Below are positions 45,449 to 56,115 of a DNA stretch of 64,000 bases, piece after piece. The notes beneath the pieces are model-generated. The model saw only the letters and a list, made by a program, of their open reading frames with translations. It was not told the DNA's origin and searched no databases. Source of the DNA: Chrysoporthe austroafricana (Eukaryota > Ascomycota > Sordariomycetes > Diaporthales > Cryphonectriaceae); contig JYIP02000005.1 of assembly GCA_001051155.2 (NCBI GenBank), forward strand, positions 620,001 to 684,000, in the 5' to 3' direction. Position 1 is the first letter of the stretch. Every line of letters starts with the position of its first letter. A program made the translations under genes and the position numbers.

Positions 45449-48250
45449 CGTGTAGACTGTGTTCGAAGAAGGAATAATCTACGGAAAACAGGCCAGCTGT
45501 GGGAAAGGCATAGCCTTAACGAAATGAAGTTGAGGAGACACTTAAACGTTGTAAAGGAGATACCGTAAACCAAAACCCATCCCGTTCAATGAGGCTTGGC
45601 CCGGATGAGGGCGATGGGACTTATAAAATTGAGTTTCCCTGCACGCCCAACCTTCCATTGACGATCAGTTCCATGTCCCGGTTGACAGACGTCAGTCTTC
45701 CAAACGAGCTTTTCGGATGGGGGGTCTTCCTGACGCAGCACGATGGAGTGGGTTTATAGCACTGCCAGGGTTCATCACATCTGATGCAAGCAGTGCTGTT
45801 TGATAGTCCACGAGGACCCTGTGCGGTCAATGCCGATCCGCTGTTGCAGATAGGGTCGGATACAAGCTACGACCGGCACCACTGTGCACAGCTCTTCAAC
45901 AGGGGTAGTCAGTGATAAGGGCATAGATCTATTTCTGTTTTTCTACTTGGTAGGCTACTAATACGTCTAGGTTCTCGACATCTAGCCTGGTACCGAGATT
46001 GATACAGCCAATTGAAACCATAATCCCGGTCAGCTGGAAGACGCAGCGACTGAGGACTCGAGAGCGTTATCAGTAACGTCATCACCAAAAATAATACTAT
46101 GTATCTAACATACCGTGCCAAGCCGTTAAGGTTGTTTTTGCCACCTCGAGAAGGATCCTTTACTGCGCCCTGACGTGTGGGGAGGCTGGGTCTCCCAGGC
46201 GTGGAGCCCAGTTGTTGTCAAGCGTGGCGTGACCTAGCGCAGCAAAGCTTAATCCAGGAGTCGGGCTGCATATGAAACACGACCTCGGATCATGATACGC
46301 ACCGCAGCTTCAAAATGACCCACCAGTGCCTGGACAGGGCAACTTCCGCTCAGCTCCTCGCAAGCTCATATTCTTAAGTCGGCTGCCTCTGGTCTTACAC
46401 CAACCATAACATCTCCAGACTTTATTTTCAGAAATTTGTCCTTATGTCACTCAGCCCCTGAGGCTTTCGAACCCATCCATCTGAAGGCGAGGTCCATGAA
46501 CACACGTGTCTTTATGAGCGAGGATCTCCTTCCATCCCGCATGATTCAGGATAGCGTAACATCGTTTGCAATTCCAGCAGAGATTCACTTAGGATCCGGA
46601 TTTGATGACACGATCTGCGCTGGTATATCCGCAATTTGTTGATCTGTTCGACTGCGATACCTCGCATGGTCAGGCTTGAAACCAGAATCGTGGACAGTGC
46701 AAGACTCGGTCTTCGGACAGCTAACCGTTCGCGGATACATGAGATGCGAATCTCTGCCTGGTTCCGACACTTCCTTCACCGCCGTAAATAGGCCAGACAT
46801 AGCGTGTAAAACGTCCATAGCATAACGGTAGGATGCCATGCTGTCTCAGGGATTGACCGCCGCCTGATCTTTCCAAAGACGGTTGTGAGTGTTTTGTCGG
46901 CGGTATCAGAGAGATGGATGGATCCATTCAAGCTCGCCCACATTCCGTCCATAAGGCCAGTTACATGAGAACCGCTGCTGGACCTATGGTGTTCTTTTTA
47001 TTTTTAATTGTTTGCTCTCGGTCCTTACTCCACCAGCCCTTTGCACGAGACGTCTAAGATCATTGTGATTATACTGCCCACAAATCGGTGGTCACTTCAA
47101 ATGAGGTGGTTGTTGCCCATCAACCTTTGGTCATGACCAAATATACCAGCGTAGCTGATTTTGTAGCATTGTTGAATGTGCGCACGGCTGTGCTATGCTT
47201 TGTAGCCCTAAATGTGTGCGACCTGCCATGATTGCCGCACATAGATCCACAGCTCGGCCGATGGTCATCTCGATTCCTAGCTATGTCTGTAATCTGCTCG
47301 ACGGCAACTCAAGCATGACAAGACTCATCTGAAGCAATGATCGAGGATTATAGCTTTCTAAACTTTTCACTTCTTTGAAGATAGCGATAAGAACCGAGCG
47401 AGTGGATGGCGAGTAGCAACAGTGGGGAGGAGATAGTGAATAAAGAGACCGCACTGCAAGGCGAGGCGTATCACTTCTTTTCATGGTTGGAGTCGTGTCT
47501 ATCTGGTGCATTGCACTGATACCAGCTAGAACAGGAGGCTTGACTTATGTCGATTGGATACTTCCGATTATTTGGCTTCCCCAGAAGCAGAGGCTCAGGT
47601 AAGCTGTTAAGTTGTACCAATTGGACAAGTCCTTCCCTTCTCCAAGGTAGCCATTATCCTGCAGGTCCTCATAGCTCAGCTCGGAACAGAGCAAAATGAG
47701 TATCGCGGATCCAATAGTCTGGCAAGCAACCCACAAGAATGATTTCGAGGTATTCTCTAAAGCCATCATTTCAGACCTCTTGGCTGTAGCACTCGACCTG
47801 TTCTCATGCCTTCTGGTTTGTCTCCAGAGTGCTGCCCACTGAAGCTGTGAGATCCTGAGTCACAGCTTTGGCGGACTGTTCCGGGAAGACCACCCTCATA
47901 GTCGCGATGTTGAGAACACACATCACGATAGATTTTTCTTTGAGAAAAAAATATCAGCCCCGCTAGCTGTCGTTGATTCTTACTCGTTTGAAGTGCCCTG
48001 TACTCGGATCTGATCTTCTCAAAATTTTTAAATCGACGAAATTCCTGCCTCCACCTGGAACTTCCTCCTGCTCAGTACCTTCCTCTAACAGTCCACAAGA
48101 CAGTTTCCCTCAACTCGAGGGCTTAAAAACTACCCAGACTTTCTCCAAGACCATTTCATCATCATTTCCTTCGAGCACGTCCTCTACCATACCGTTCCTA
48201 TCGTTGTGTCCCTTACCCAACCCTCTCCCAGTCAGCGTTTGTCAAACAGG
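45449..48250. other. Intergenic 2.8 kb with one possible membrane-protein fragment
   Basis: No complete gene is supported. The minus strand at 47545-47769 encodes two hydrophobic segments and is listed separately. Minus-strand frames near 46585-46927 have no recognised features. The last 200 bp are C/T-rich, as expected for the leader of the gene at 48251. Confidence 0.45.
47545..47769 (-). pseudogene. Possible fragment of a membrane protein
   Basis: A 74-residue frame starting with two ATGs encodes one clear membrane helix (FLWVACQTIGSAILILLCSEL) and a second hydrophobic stretch (NLTAYLSLCFWGSQIIGSI). The frame is open for about 37 codons further upstream without an ATG. It may be the last exon of an unrecognised gene or a relic; there is no family match I can defend. 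Confidence 0.25.
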
Positions 48251-50062
48251 ATGTCGACTTTCCGTGGTGTCGACGAAGACGAGGACTTGATCCAGTTCGG
48301 TCCCCCAAAGCCCTTGGTCAGACCCGTCAACGAGGACGAGGACTTGATCCAATTCAGTCCCCCAAAGCCCTCGACGAGGCCCGTCAACGAGGAGACCGCC
48401 ACCAACGAGCAGGGTGGTGGGCCAGCTGGCATCTTGAAGCGGCATCCCACTACCTCTGAGGGCGTCGCCCAAAAGACCGTTACTTTCGCCGACGGAAACG
48501 GCAAGCTCGTGGAGCAGGGTGTACAGTTGGGACAGCACATTCCCTCTCACCCGCCCCCTCAAGGCAGCAACCGGTATGTATGTGACCTACCTCGACCGTT
48601 CCAGTCCTCCAACATCACCAAGCCCCATGGTGGCTCCTCCCTGTCCGAGTCCATCCATGCGACCGTTGCTGCCCCTCGACTTGCCCCAGCGAAGGGCCTT
48701 GTGGTTGCGGTTACCCAGCTCCCTCCTGACATCACGATGCGAGACATCCTGCCTCGTATCCGCGGTGGTGCGGTCGCCAAAATCACTCTCGCCCGCTTGG
48801 GCGCCGAGAAGACTGCGGTGGTAACGTTCAAGGAGGCCCGCTCGGCGGAGCTGTACGCCGAAGCATGCAAGGGTTCTGGCCAGTCGATCTGGGCACTTCA
48901 ACCCAGCAACGCTGCTACCGGCTCGCCCAAGACACGGTTCGCCAAGGTTGTGTATCGTACAACACTGACATCGGAGTTCGATAATGACCCCTCGGAGTGG
49001 GCTCTCGATCCCAGCCCTAGAGTTCTCCCAGCTGATGCCACTCGCTGTCTGGTTATCGAGCAGTGCCCCTTCGACCTGGTCGCAACCGCTTTGGAGGCCT
49101 TCAACTTCCAAGGTCTCCTTCATAACCAACACTACCGCGACCAGGTTGAAGACATCTGGTTGGACGCCCCGACAAAGGACGCCACCGGACGAGTCTCATT
49201 TGCGAACCTGCACATCTGGTTCACCAGCATAGAGATGGCCTACACTGCCAAACGTACGGCGGCCATCAACTCCAAACGCCGAAAGGCACACAGGTCGTCT
49301 GAGTGGTTCAGCTCTCTCAAGTTCGAGATGGATCCTTGTGAGGCTAGCGAGTCGACGTTGATGTCCCACCTGGATGTCAATCCAGGCTTCGCCTGGCACA
49401 GCCACCCACATCTGAGCCTCGTAGGCGTCTTCGATCGGAGAAGGCTCGGCAGGTTGTTCGATACCTTGCGACGTGTCGCTCATCATCTCAAAGAGGCCAC
49501 GGTCACTGCCACCCACGAGGATGGCATGGATACCAGTTCCAAGCCCAGCAGCGTGGAGCAACGTCTCATGCAACTCCCGCAACAGGATCCGTGCGAGGTC
49601 TCTCAGGATGAGCTCCGGGTTCACTACGCCAGTAACCCTAGCCAGAATACCTTGAATGACCACCAGAGAAGCCGTCTTGCCGCCTCGGATTATGCTCTAT
49701 GCGCTGAATGTGGACGTGTTGGCCCCCGAGATTCCCTGAAGGATCACCACGACAATACCGGGGTTTCTACACCGACTTGTTTTCTTTCTGCGCTTTCTTC
49801 CTTTTCGTCTCTCGTTCCTACAACCACAGCGTACTGCCCTGGTACGACTTCGGCCCTACGCTCCCAGAAGCGATATCCCGACTATTCCCGTGAGAACTGG
49901 GAAGCCGGCATGCGGGCTACGAGAAATGGCTACTTCTGGACCGTCAGTGTTGAGGAGTTCTGCGCCATGACTGATGAGCAGTGGGATGCTTTTGGTACCC
50001 TCTGGTACAAGGCTCCTCAGGGCTTCAACACCGCTCAGAAACATTTCATCAATCCCAAATAG
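48251..50062 (+). CDS. RRM-like RNA-binding protein, low-complexity N-terminus
   Basis: A 603-residue reading from ATG 48251 with no intron needed. Residues 8-45 hold two copies of a DEDEDLIQF-x-PPKP-x-x-RPVN unit. Residues about 150-215 (LVVAVTQLPPDITMRDILPRI...ITLARLG...AVVTFKEARSAELYAEAC) have the beta-alpha-beta order of an RNA-recognition motif, although the RNP1/RNP2 aromatics are weak. The C-terminal 130 residues contain CAECGRVGPRDSLKDHHDN, a possible zinc-binding loop, and end with RATRNGYFWTVSVEEFCAMTDEQWDAFGTLWY, which looks conserved. Between them, residues about 504-530 (STPTCFLSALSSFSSLVPTTT) are pyrimidine-rich in DNA and look intron-like, but no GT-AG pair I tried keeps the frame. 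The model may need correction there. Function unknown. Confidence 0.65.
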   Translation: MSTFRGVDEDEDLIQFGPPKPLVRPVNEDEDLIQFSPPKPSTRPVNEETATNEQGGGPAGILKRHPTTSEGVAQKTVTFADGNGKLVEQGVQLGQHIPSHPPPQGSNRYVCDLPRPFQSSNITKPHGGSSLSESIHATVAAPRLAPAKGLVVAVTQLPPDITMRDILPRIRGGAVAKITLARLGAEKTAVVTFKEARSAELYAEACKGSGQSIWALQPSNAATGSPKTRFAKVVYRTTLTSEFDNDPSEWALDPSPRVLPADATRCLVIEQCPFDLVATALEAFNFQGLLHNQHYRDQVEDIWLDAPTKDATGRVSFANLHIWFTSIEMAYTAKRTAAINSKRRKAHRSSEWFSSLKFEMDPCEASESTLMSHLDVNPGFAWHSHPHLSLVGVFDRRRLGRLFDTLRRVAHHLKEATVTATHEDGMDTSSKPSSVEQRLMQLPQQDPCEVSQDELRVHYASNPSQNTLNDHQRSRLAASDYALCAECGRVGPRDSLKDHHDNTGVSTPTCFLSALSSFSSLVPTTTAYCPGTTSALRSQKRYPDYSRENWEAGMRATRNGYFWTVSVEEFCAMTDEQWDAFGTLWYKAPQGFNTAQKHFINPK

Positions 50063-51646
50063 GGCAGCCCTCTTGCTATGCAGCAGTCTTCCCTTCCAGC
50101 CCTTGTTTCCCACCTTCTTCAGTTTTCCGTTTTATCATGCTGAAGTTAGAACCATCCGGTCCAACAACGGGCGTTTTTGACGGGAAAACATATAGAGCCA
50201 GGGGTCAAAGGTAGTCCTCCATGATAGTGAGTTAGTCCAACCGCCAAAGGTCACCTGTGTTTCGTTGCACAGGTGTTTCTTTATGACCTATGCTTTCCAC
50301 TAACTTCTCTCTTCCAGGTTTCAGATCTTCTTGGACTCAAGGGTTACAACACATAAACATTCGTTGGCTGCTCCACGCAGCATCGAGAAATACTGTTCTC
50401 CATTTGACTAGGGCTGGCAAGGAGGGATGGCTTGCAAGGTGAGCTTAAGAAGAGGCGCTGCCCCTGAACCTGTCTATTTCGTAACACAGGTGGATATTTG
50501 CTGATCATATTCAACCACAGACCTAATTTACCTGCCGTTATCCACAACGACGAATCTTGGCCGACATTGACCATCGAATCGATGACGATTACGCAGATAG
50601 AAACTGTACATTATTTTCCTTCTTGTTCTCGGGGGAAGAGATAATTTCTTTACGGCGAGCACCGTTACCATACTATGAGGCAAGTGCATCATAGTGATGG
50701 GCTCAACATCTACCGTCAACCATGCCCAACAACCTTGGAAGACACATACAAGACACATTGGGCGTGCCTTCACCATACAGCATCCGCATAGGTGGAGCAC
50801 GACTCACTACAACATTTGGTGATGAGGCTAGCCCTTAAGCTGGAACTCATAGCATCGCCATCGTCGTCTCATCTCCAGCCCCAGAACAATCGATTTTAAG
50901 GCTACCTAGGTATCCTTCACTCACAACGGACCGGACACGGCTTTCCTATGCATCAGAAACCTGGCGCTTTTGACCAGGAGACAAGATTCCTCTCGATGTG
51001 TTGCGTTCTCGGAATGAACGAACATTAGGACTTGGCTTTTCCCATCTGCACTGGGCGCTACTTGTTGACAACGGACGACATTCGCATTCTGATGAGTGCC
51101 GCCGTCAGCCTAGCTTAGACGGCTGACATTGACTGGCGGACTCCGACATTCAGAGGCAGAACCATAGACAGACATGAATAATAAATGTCAAATTAAACTT
51201 CAAGGCTTGATTTCCAGAAGAAAAGAGAGCATCCCCTCTGCTGTGACATCCGGACTAGGCGCTGCACGCGGACAGATAGAGTCAAGAAGAGAGAAGAGAA
51301 CGAAATGGCTTGCAATGACACCCCGAGGGGCTGGGGGAAGGTAGTAGGGATTTTGCACAGGTCTTTGGCAGAGTGATAGGAAGAAGACCAGAGATGGTCA
51401 AGCAAGCCTTTCAGCGGAAGTATGGTCTGCAAAAGATACCGGCGTGACGAATGGCGAAATTCAAGGAGCATTGGTGGTATCCGATTTTTCATTGTGAGCG
51501 CATTTGATGCGCTGTGTGGTAGACAACATATTCTAGCCCATGGCCCCATCCATGGCGGCCTACCATAGAAGCCCTCTAATCTCCTCGCTGAGGGCTAGTA
51601 CTACCCATGGACCCCATCAAGACAGTATTCACCACCAAGCAGTATT
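50063..51646. other. Convergent intergenic region
   Basis: A 1.6-kb stretch between the 3' ends of two convergent genes. Short frames only; no repeat, RNA gene or mobile element recognised. Confidence 0.5.
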
Positions 51647-53677
51647 TCAGAACTCTCTTCTCCGTCTGAACTGCGCCGTAAACTGAGCACCCAGCCTCTT
51701 GTTCCTCTCAGCAACGGCCTGCCTTCGCTCTGAGGCTTTCCTCTCGTCCACGACGAAGTGCTCGTCATCACCGAGATCGTAATCCATCGCTCCAGCCCCA
51801 TCTGTACCGTCCGGAACATCCCCGTTGCCGTGCTGGCTGGTGGTCTCATCTAGCTCCGCCGTGCCCTCGAAAACCTCAGAGACGCTGTTGTATTTCCTAG
51901 CCAATTGTTCCAGCGTCTTCTGTTGCTTGTCTTGTGGTTTGCCGGGGCTGGCACTGCCCTTCACGGGTGTGCTCTTCCCTTTTTTGGCATCAAGGCCGGC
52001 CTTGTGCTTCAGGTACTTTTTCACGAGACCTTTCGAGATATTCTCCTCGGGCTCCCATGTCGGGTTCTCCTCGGGTGGCCAGTCGCCTTTCCACCGTACT
52101 TTGAAGTAGTGGACTCCATCCTCGACTCGATGGCCTTCTAGGCGCTTAACGACGTATTCCTGCTCAGCTGGTGATGCTTCCGCCACGGCTATTGCTGGTG
52201 CCGGCAGTGATTGGGAAAGCTTTGGTGCCTTGCTCTTCCGCTTCTTCTTAGCTTGGGTGTTGGGAGTATCTGCGGCGGCCCCTCCTGGAGGCGAGTCTTC
52301 CACTGGCCGCTTGGGCCGTCGTGGGAAGTGTCCACCCACAGGCGTGAAGCTGTTGGTGGTAGTGAGGCCGCCAGGCCCGCGGGGGCTCCGTGGCGATATG
52401 GAGGATGCATTAGATTGTATTGGTTCTTCATGGTCCTTTGGTCTGGGTGGCGAGCGAGCCGGCTTCGGCGTTCGCACTTCTGTCGTCGATGTATTCGCTT
52501 CTACTGAAGGGACTATGTTTCTTGGTGTACGGGTTGGCGATGACGAAGGTATCGTTCTGGAGGCAAATGCGGGCAGCTTTGGTAGTGGTATGGGAGTCGT
52601 CGAGACCGGCTTGGGGACGGAGGGGCGTGGGAGGTGACTCGAGGGCGCAGAGGCGGGCGTCCTTGCCTGGCTGGTCGAGAGCGGAAGGGTAGAGTCCCGT
52701 GCAGAAACAGTCGCAGGTCCTCTCGCGACGGAGTTGGCCTTACTCGAGATTGCTTCTTTCCGAGGGGTAGACTTCGTGCTGCTCGCCATTAGCGGGCTGT
52801 CCGGACGGGATGGGGCACGGCTCGCCTGAAGCAGGTTTACGCCGTCTAGATCCTCCACGACAGCTCCCCTGCTCGTGTGATTTACACCCAGCATCTCATC
52901 CTCTAGCTGCCTTTGAAGCTCCGCCTCTGAGTCCCCATCCAGGTGGTCCCGCATTTCCTCCAGCATGCTCATCTCGGCCTCCAACTGGGCGATCCTGCTC
53001 TTCTGAGGTGTAGATAGCGAGGGACCATGCTTGCGCTTAGCCAGTATCCTCTCCTGCTCGCTGTCCAACTGAGGCGTCGGTGGTCTCTCGTTCCTTGCTC
53101 TTGCGTGCTTCGGCTTCCTCCCGGGCTTCTTCTTCCCGTTGGGGAGCAATTCCGTGTGGACCACGCGCTTGCCTTTTGCCTCGGCGGCTGCCGCAGCCTC
53201 CATAGCCGCTTTCTCAGCCTGTTCCCTCTCTGCCTCACGGCGCAAGAAATCCTGGTATTCCCAGTCCTCCATCGTCCGTGGGGAGACATAGTCGAGGGCC
53301 TTGGCGCAGTCGATGACGGGTCTCGCGGCGGGCAGGTCGGGCCATCCGATGATGTAGTACGCCCTCTTCTGCCGGTGATGACCCCTCTCCGTGAAGGACT
53401 CGAGGGGCAAGATGACCTTGTCGATGATGAAGGCGTCCGAATCGTGAACGAGCTGGAGGTCGATCCGCGGCGGAGGAGGGCCGCTACCTGGTCTGTATCG
53501 GCGCGGCTGGGGCAGGATGGGGATCTCGAAGCGCACAGAGGGTCGAGGCCGCTTGATGGTCATCTTGGAGACCTTCAGGTCAGCCCCGAAGAGCGCCCAG
53601 TTCACCTCGTCGACCACTCCCTCGTCGGCCACTCCCTCGTCGGCCACTCCCTCGTCGGCCACTGCCTCGTCAGCCAT
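51647..53677 (-). CDS. Chromodomain protein, largely disordered
   Basis: Intronless 676-residue protein. ATG 53677 is used because the longer open frame upstream starts at a non-ATG codon and its extra 50 residues look unrelated. Residues 1-20 contain three exact VADEG repeats. Residues about 40-150 look like a folded region (RFEIPILPQPRRYRPG, FIIDKVILPLESF, YYIIGWPDLPAARPVIDC). The middle is highly charged and Ser/Pro-rich with KKKPGRKPKHARAR, an AT-hook-like RGRP-type segment. The chromodomain is C-terminal (about 535-590): EYVVKRLEGHRVEDGVHYFKV..W...NPTWEPEENI, with the expected aromatic-cage positions Tyr, Trp and Glu/Asn. It probably binds methylated histone tails in the nucleus. It lacks a chromoshadow domain, so it is not a standard HP1. 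A basic end (RKASERRQAVAERNKR) follows. Confidence 0.82.
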   Translation of the reverse strand: MADEAVADEGVADEGVADEGVVDEVNWALFGADLKVSKMTIKRPRPSVRFEIPILPQPRRYRPGSGPPPPRIDLQLVHDSDAFIIDKVILPLESFTERGHHRQKRAYYIIGWPDLPAARPVIDCAKALDYVSPRTMEDWEYQDFLRREAEREQAEKAAMEAAAAAEAKGKRVVHTELLPNGKKKPGRKPKHARARNERPPTPQLDSEQERILAKRKHGPSLSTPQKSRIAQLEAEMSMLEEMRDHLDGDSEAELQRQLEDEMLGVNHTSRGAVVEDLDGVNLLQASRAPSRPDSPLMASSTKSTPRKEAISSKANSVARGPATVSARDSTLPLSTSQARTPASAPSSHLPRPSVPKPVSTTPIPLPKLPAFASRTIPSSSPTRTPRNIVPSVEANTSTTEVRTPKPARSPPRPKDHEEPIQSNASSISPRSPRGPGGLTTTNSFTPVGGHFPRRPKRPVEDSPPGGAAADTPNTQAKKKRKSKAPKLSQSLPAPAIAVAEASPAEQEYVVKRLEGHRVEDGVHYFKVRWKGDWPPEENPTWEPEENISKGLVKKYLKHKAGLDAKKGKSTPVKGSASPGKPQDKQQKTLEQLARKYNSVSEVFEGTAELDETTSQHGNGDVPDGTDGAGAMDYDLGDDEHFVVDERKASERRQAVAERNKRLGAQFTAQFRRRREF
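53618..53677 (-). repeat. 15-bp tandem repeats coding for VADEG
   Basis: Three perfect 15-bp units plus two partial units lie directly after the start codon of the chromodomain gene. The period keeps the reading frame. Confidence 0.85.
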
Positions 53678-54709
53678 AGCTATGGAGGTTGTTCCGATGC
53701 GCCGGCGGTCGCGGATTGTGCCCGTCAGCCAGTACGCATTGCTGTGCGCGCCCGCGAAGCCAGGGCTGTCGGATAGCTCGCGAGAAGAAAGATGTGCGAG
53801 AGGCAATGAGTGCCCTAAGCCTTCCAAGGGACAAGCCCTTGAATGGGATGTTGCGGTTGTGAAAGAAAGGCGCTTGGCGCAAGGGTCTCAACACAGCGGC
53901 GGGATTAGGAGATCGCGATGCGCTTACCACCGACGCGCTGAGGGGCCCTGATTTACTTAATTAGTAAATTTGAGATTACGTAATATTAATATATGGCTTA
54001 AAAGATAAACTTTAAGTTAAAAATAATATATTATAATAAATTAAAAAATTAAATATTTATTTTAATATTAAAATAAATAAAATATTATAAATATATATAT
54101 ATTTATAATAACTTTTAATTTTTATTACTTATAATAAATTATAGTTTTATTTTATTAAGTGAAATTTGTATTTTAACACATTTAATTAAAAAGCTTAACA
54201 TTATATTTAAAAGGAAACACTCGTAATTGTTTAGCTAACCACAGAGGGCAAATATCATCAAGACAGACCTAAAAGAAGAATATCAATTCGACTTACTGCG
54301 ACTGGATTTCTCACAGTGTGCCAGTCGTGCCAATCTCACATGCGGCAGGCAGTACGTACATGGCAGTTGAGCTGTGCAACGGCAGGCAACGTCGCCCTTG
54401 CTCGAGAGAAGCTTGGGCCATCATGACCCCAAGCTTCGACGTCGTCCCCATGCCAGAGCGGAGCCAAGGAAAAACCTCAGCCAGCGCTCGAGTACGATCG
54501 AGCTGGCCAACGGCAACGTCACAGCTCCACCAAAATTTTCGGCCGGGACGAACGGGCCCGCACAGAGAAGCGCGACATCACCCCAGACCAGGCCAATTGA
54601 CCTGCCGCCGGCCGCAACGCCGAGGAGCACCAGCGAGGACGCCTCGCACGACGACGCAGCCGCCACGCCACAGAGCAGCACGACGACGAGGGGACCGAGA
54701 ACCGACAGG
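53678..54709. other. Divergent intergenic region containing an AT island
   Basis: Promoters of the chromodomain gene (left) and PAM17 (right) surround an extreme A/T-rich block at about 53948-54230. The PAM17 side (54300-54709) returns abruptly to GC-rich sequence with an open frame that lacks an ATG until 54710. Confidence 0.6.
53948..54230. other. Extreme A/T-rich island
   Basis: From 54001 to 54180 I count 11 G or C bases in 180 (about 6 percent), against GC-rich DNA on both sides. It is made of short TTAAT/ATAAA/TATAT words without a clear tandem period or open frame. Candidates are a mitochondrial DNA insertion, a fully decayed repeat, or an AT-rich replication or boundary element. Confidence 0.8.
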
Positions 54710-55694
54710 ATGATCACGGCCACGGCAGCTACAGCGACGATGCTGCGCGCAGGCGTCATGCGCGGCTGCAGCCTGCAGCCGACCCTCCTCCTGCGCGGCA
54801 CCGCGGCGACGTGCCCCTACTCGACCTTCGCCGTCCGCCCCAAGCTGTCCATAGCGCCCTTCGCAGCCACCCCTACCACTACCACCACCACCACCACCAC
54901 CACCACCACCACCAGCAGCAGACCATCACCTATCCTCACCCTCCGTGCAGCAGCACAACAGCCCCGCGCGCCGTGCGCCACCCCCGCCGCGGCCGCCCGC
55001 CGGCACGCCTCCACCTCCCCGTCCTCCCGCGACCACGACGCCGACGCCGAGGCCGCGGCGCGCGCCGCCGAGCGCGCGACCTCGCGGGCGGACCCGGGCA
55101 CGCCGCCGCTCGACTGGAACACCTTCTTCCAGCTGCGCAAGACGCGGCGGAGGTGGCAGGTCGCCTTCAGCGTGGTCATGTCGCTGGCCAGCGGGACGGG
55201 CGGCGCCATCCTGCTGTCGACGGGCGCCGCCGACAGCCTGACGAGCCAGATCCCGCTCGACCCCGTCCTGACCCTGGGCCTGATGACTCTCGGGTTCGTG
55301 GCGCTGGGGTGGCTGGCCGGGCCGAGCCTGGGCAGCGCCGTGTTCTACCTGATCAAGAGGAAGTACAAGGCGCCTATGACTGTGGTGAGTACCCCTTCCG
55401 TCAGGCGGGATACCTTTTCTTGAGGGGGTTGCTGACGGGATGTCGATCTTCCAGAAGGAGAGCCAGTTCTTTGCCCGGATCAAGAGGAATCGCGTGGACC
55501 CGTCCAACTCTTCCACCGGCAACCCAGGTATGGATAGTTCTTGTTTCCCTTCTGGCTCATGCGTCCCATGTATTGATCAGGCTTCCACAGTTCCCGACTT
55601 CTATGGAGAGAAGATCTCCAGCGTGGCTGGATACAGGCAGTGGCTAAAGGACCAACGGGCGTACAACAAGAAGCGTACTACGTTTATATCATAA
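54710..55694 (+). CDS. PAM17: Presequence translocase-associated motor subunit Pam17 (mitochondrial)
   Basis: Pam17 helps assemble the import motor on the matrix side of the TIM23 complex in the mitochondrial inner membrane. Exons 54710-55384, 55455-55527 and 55591-55694 (GTGAGT...CCAG; GTATGG...CACAG) give 283 residues. The core is diagnostic: LDWNTFFQLRKTRRRWQ, two membrane helices (VAFSVVMSLASGTGGAILL and LTLGLMTLGFVALGWLAG), SAVFYLIKRKYKAPMTV, KESQFFARIKRNRVDPSN and a C-terminal VPDFYGEKISSVAGYRQWLKDQRAYNKKRT. The first 120 residues are an Ala/Thr/Arg-rich presequence that includes a run of about thirteen Thr from an ACC repeat. ATG 54740 (MLRAGVMRG) is an alternative start that looks more like a mitochondrial presequence. 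Confidence 0.93.
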
Positions 55695-56115
55695 TGGGTG
55701 GAAACTTGGGAGGACGGAATACCGCGAGCATCGAGTCGAGGTTGCAGAGTGTAGTGGCGGGCTTTGCTTGCCCATGACGATGTCATTGCAGGAGAGGCTG
55801 GTGAGGAGGGAGGAGGGGCTGACGGTGCCGCGTACCACAAGGGTATGAAACCGTGTACAAAATAACGGTGGTGGACTGCACATTCTCGCTTGCGGGCGTT
55901 CAGCGTCTCCCCCTGATTGTACTTGTACGTGCACAAGAATACTGCCACGTCTGGAATCTGACATACGCATCTCTACGGGAAGCTTCCGAGTGTGGCGCCA
56001 TCTGTGCAAGGCTTGGTCGATAGATCAGAGGGTTGCTATCCAGGGGCTCTCCCCAGACCACATTTCATTTGGCTTGTAGCTCTTTATAGCAACGTCGTGA
56101 CGGTAGGCGTTGGGC
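55695..56115. other. Convergent intergenic region
   Basis: 3' flanks of PAM17 and UBA4; nothing else seen. Confidence 0.5.
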
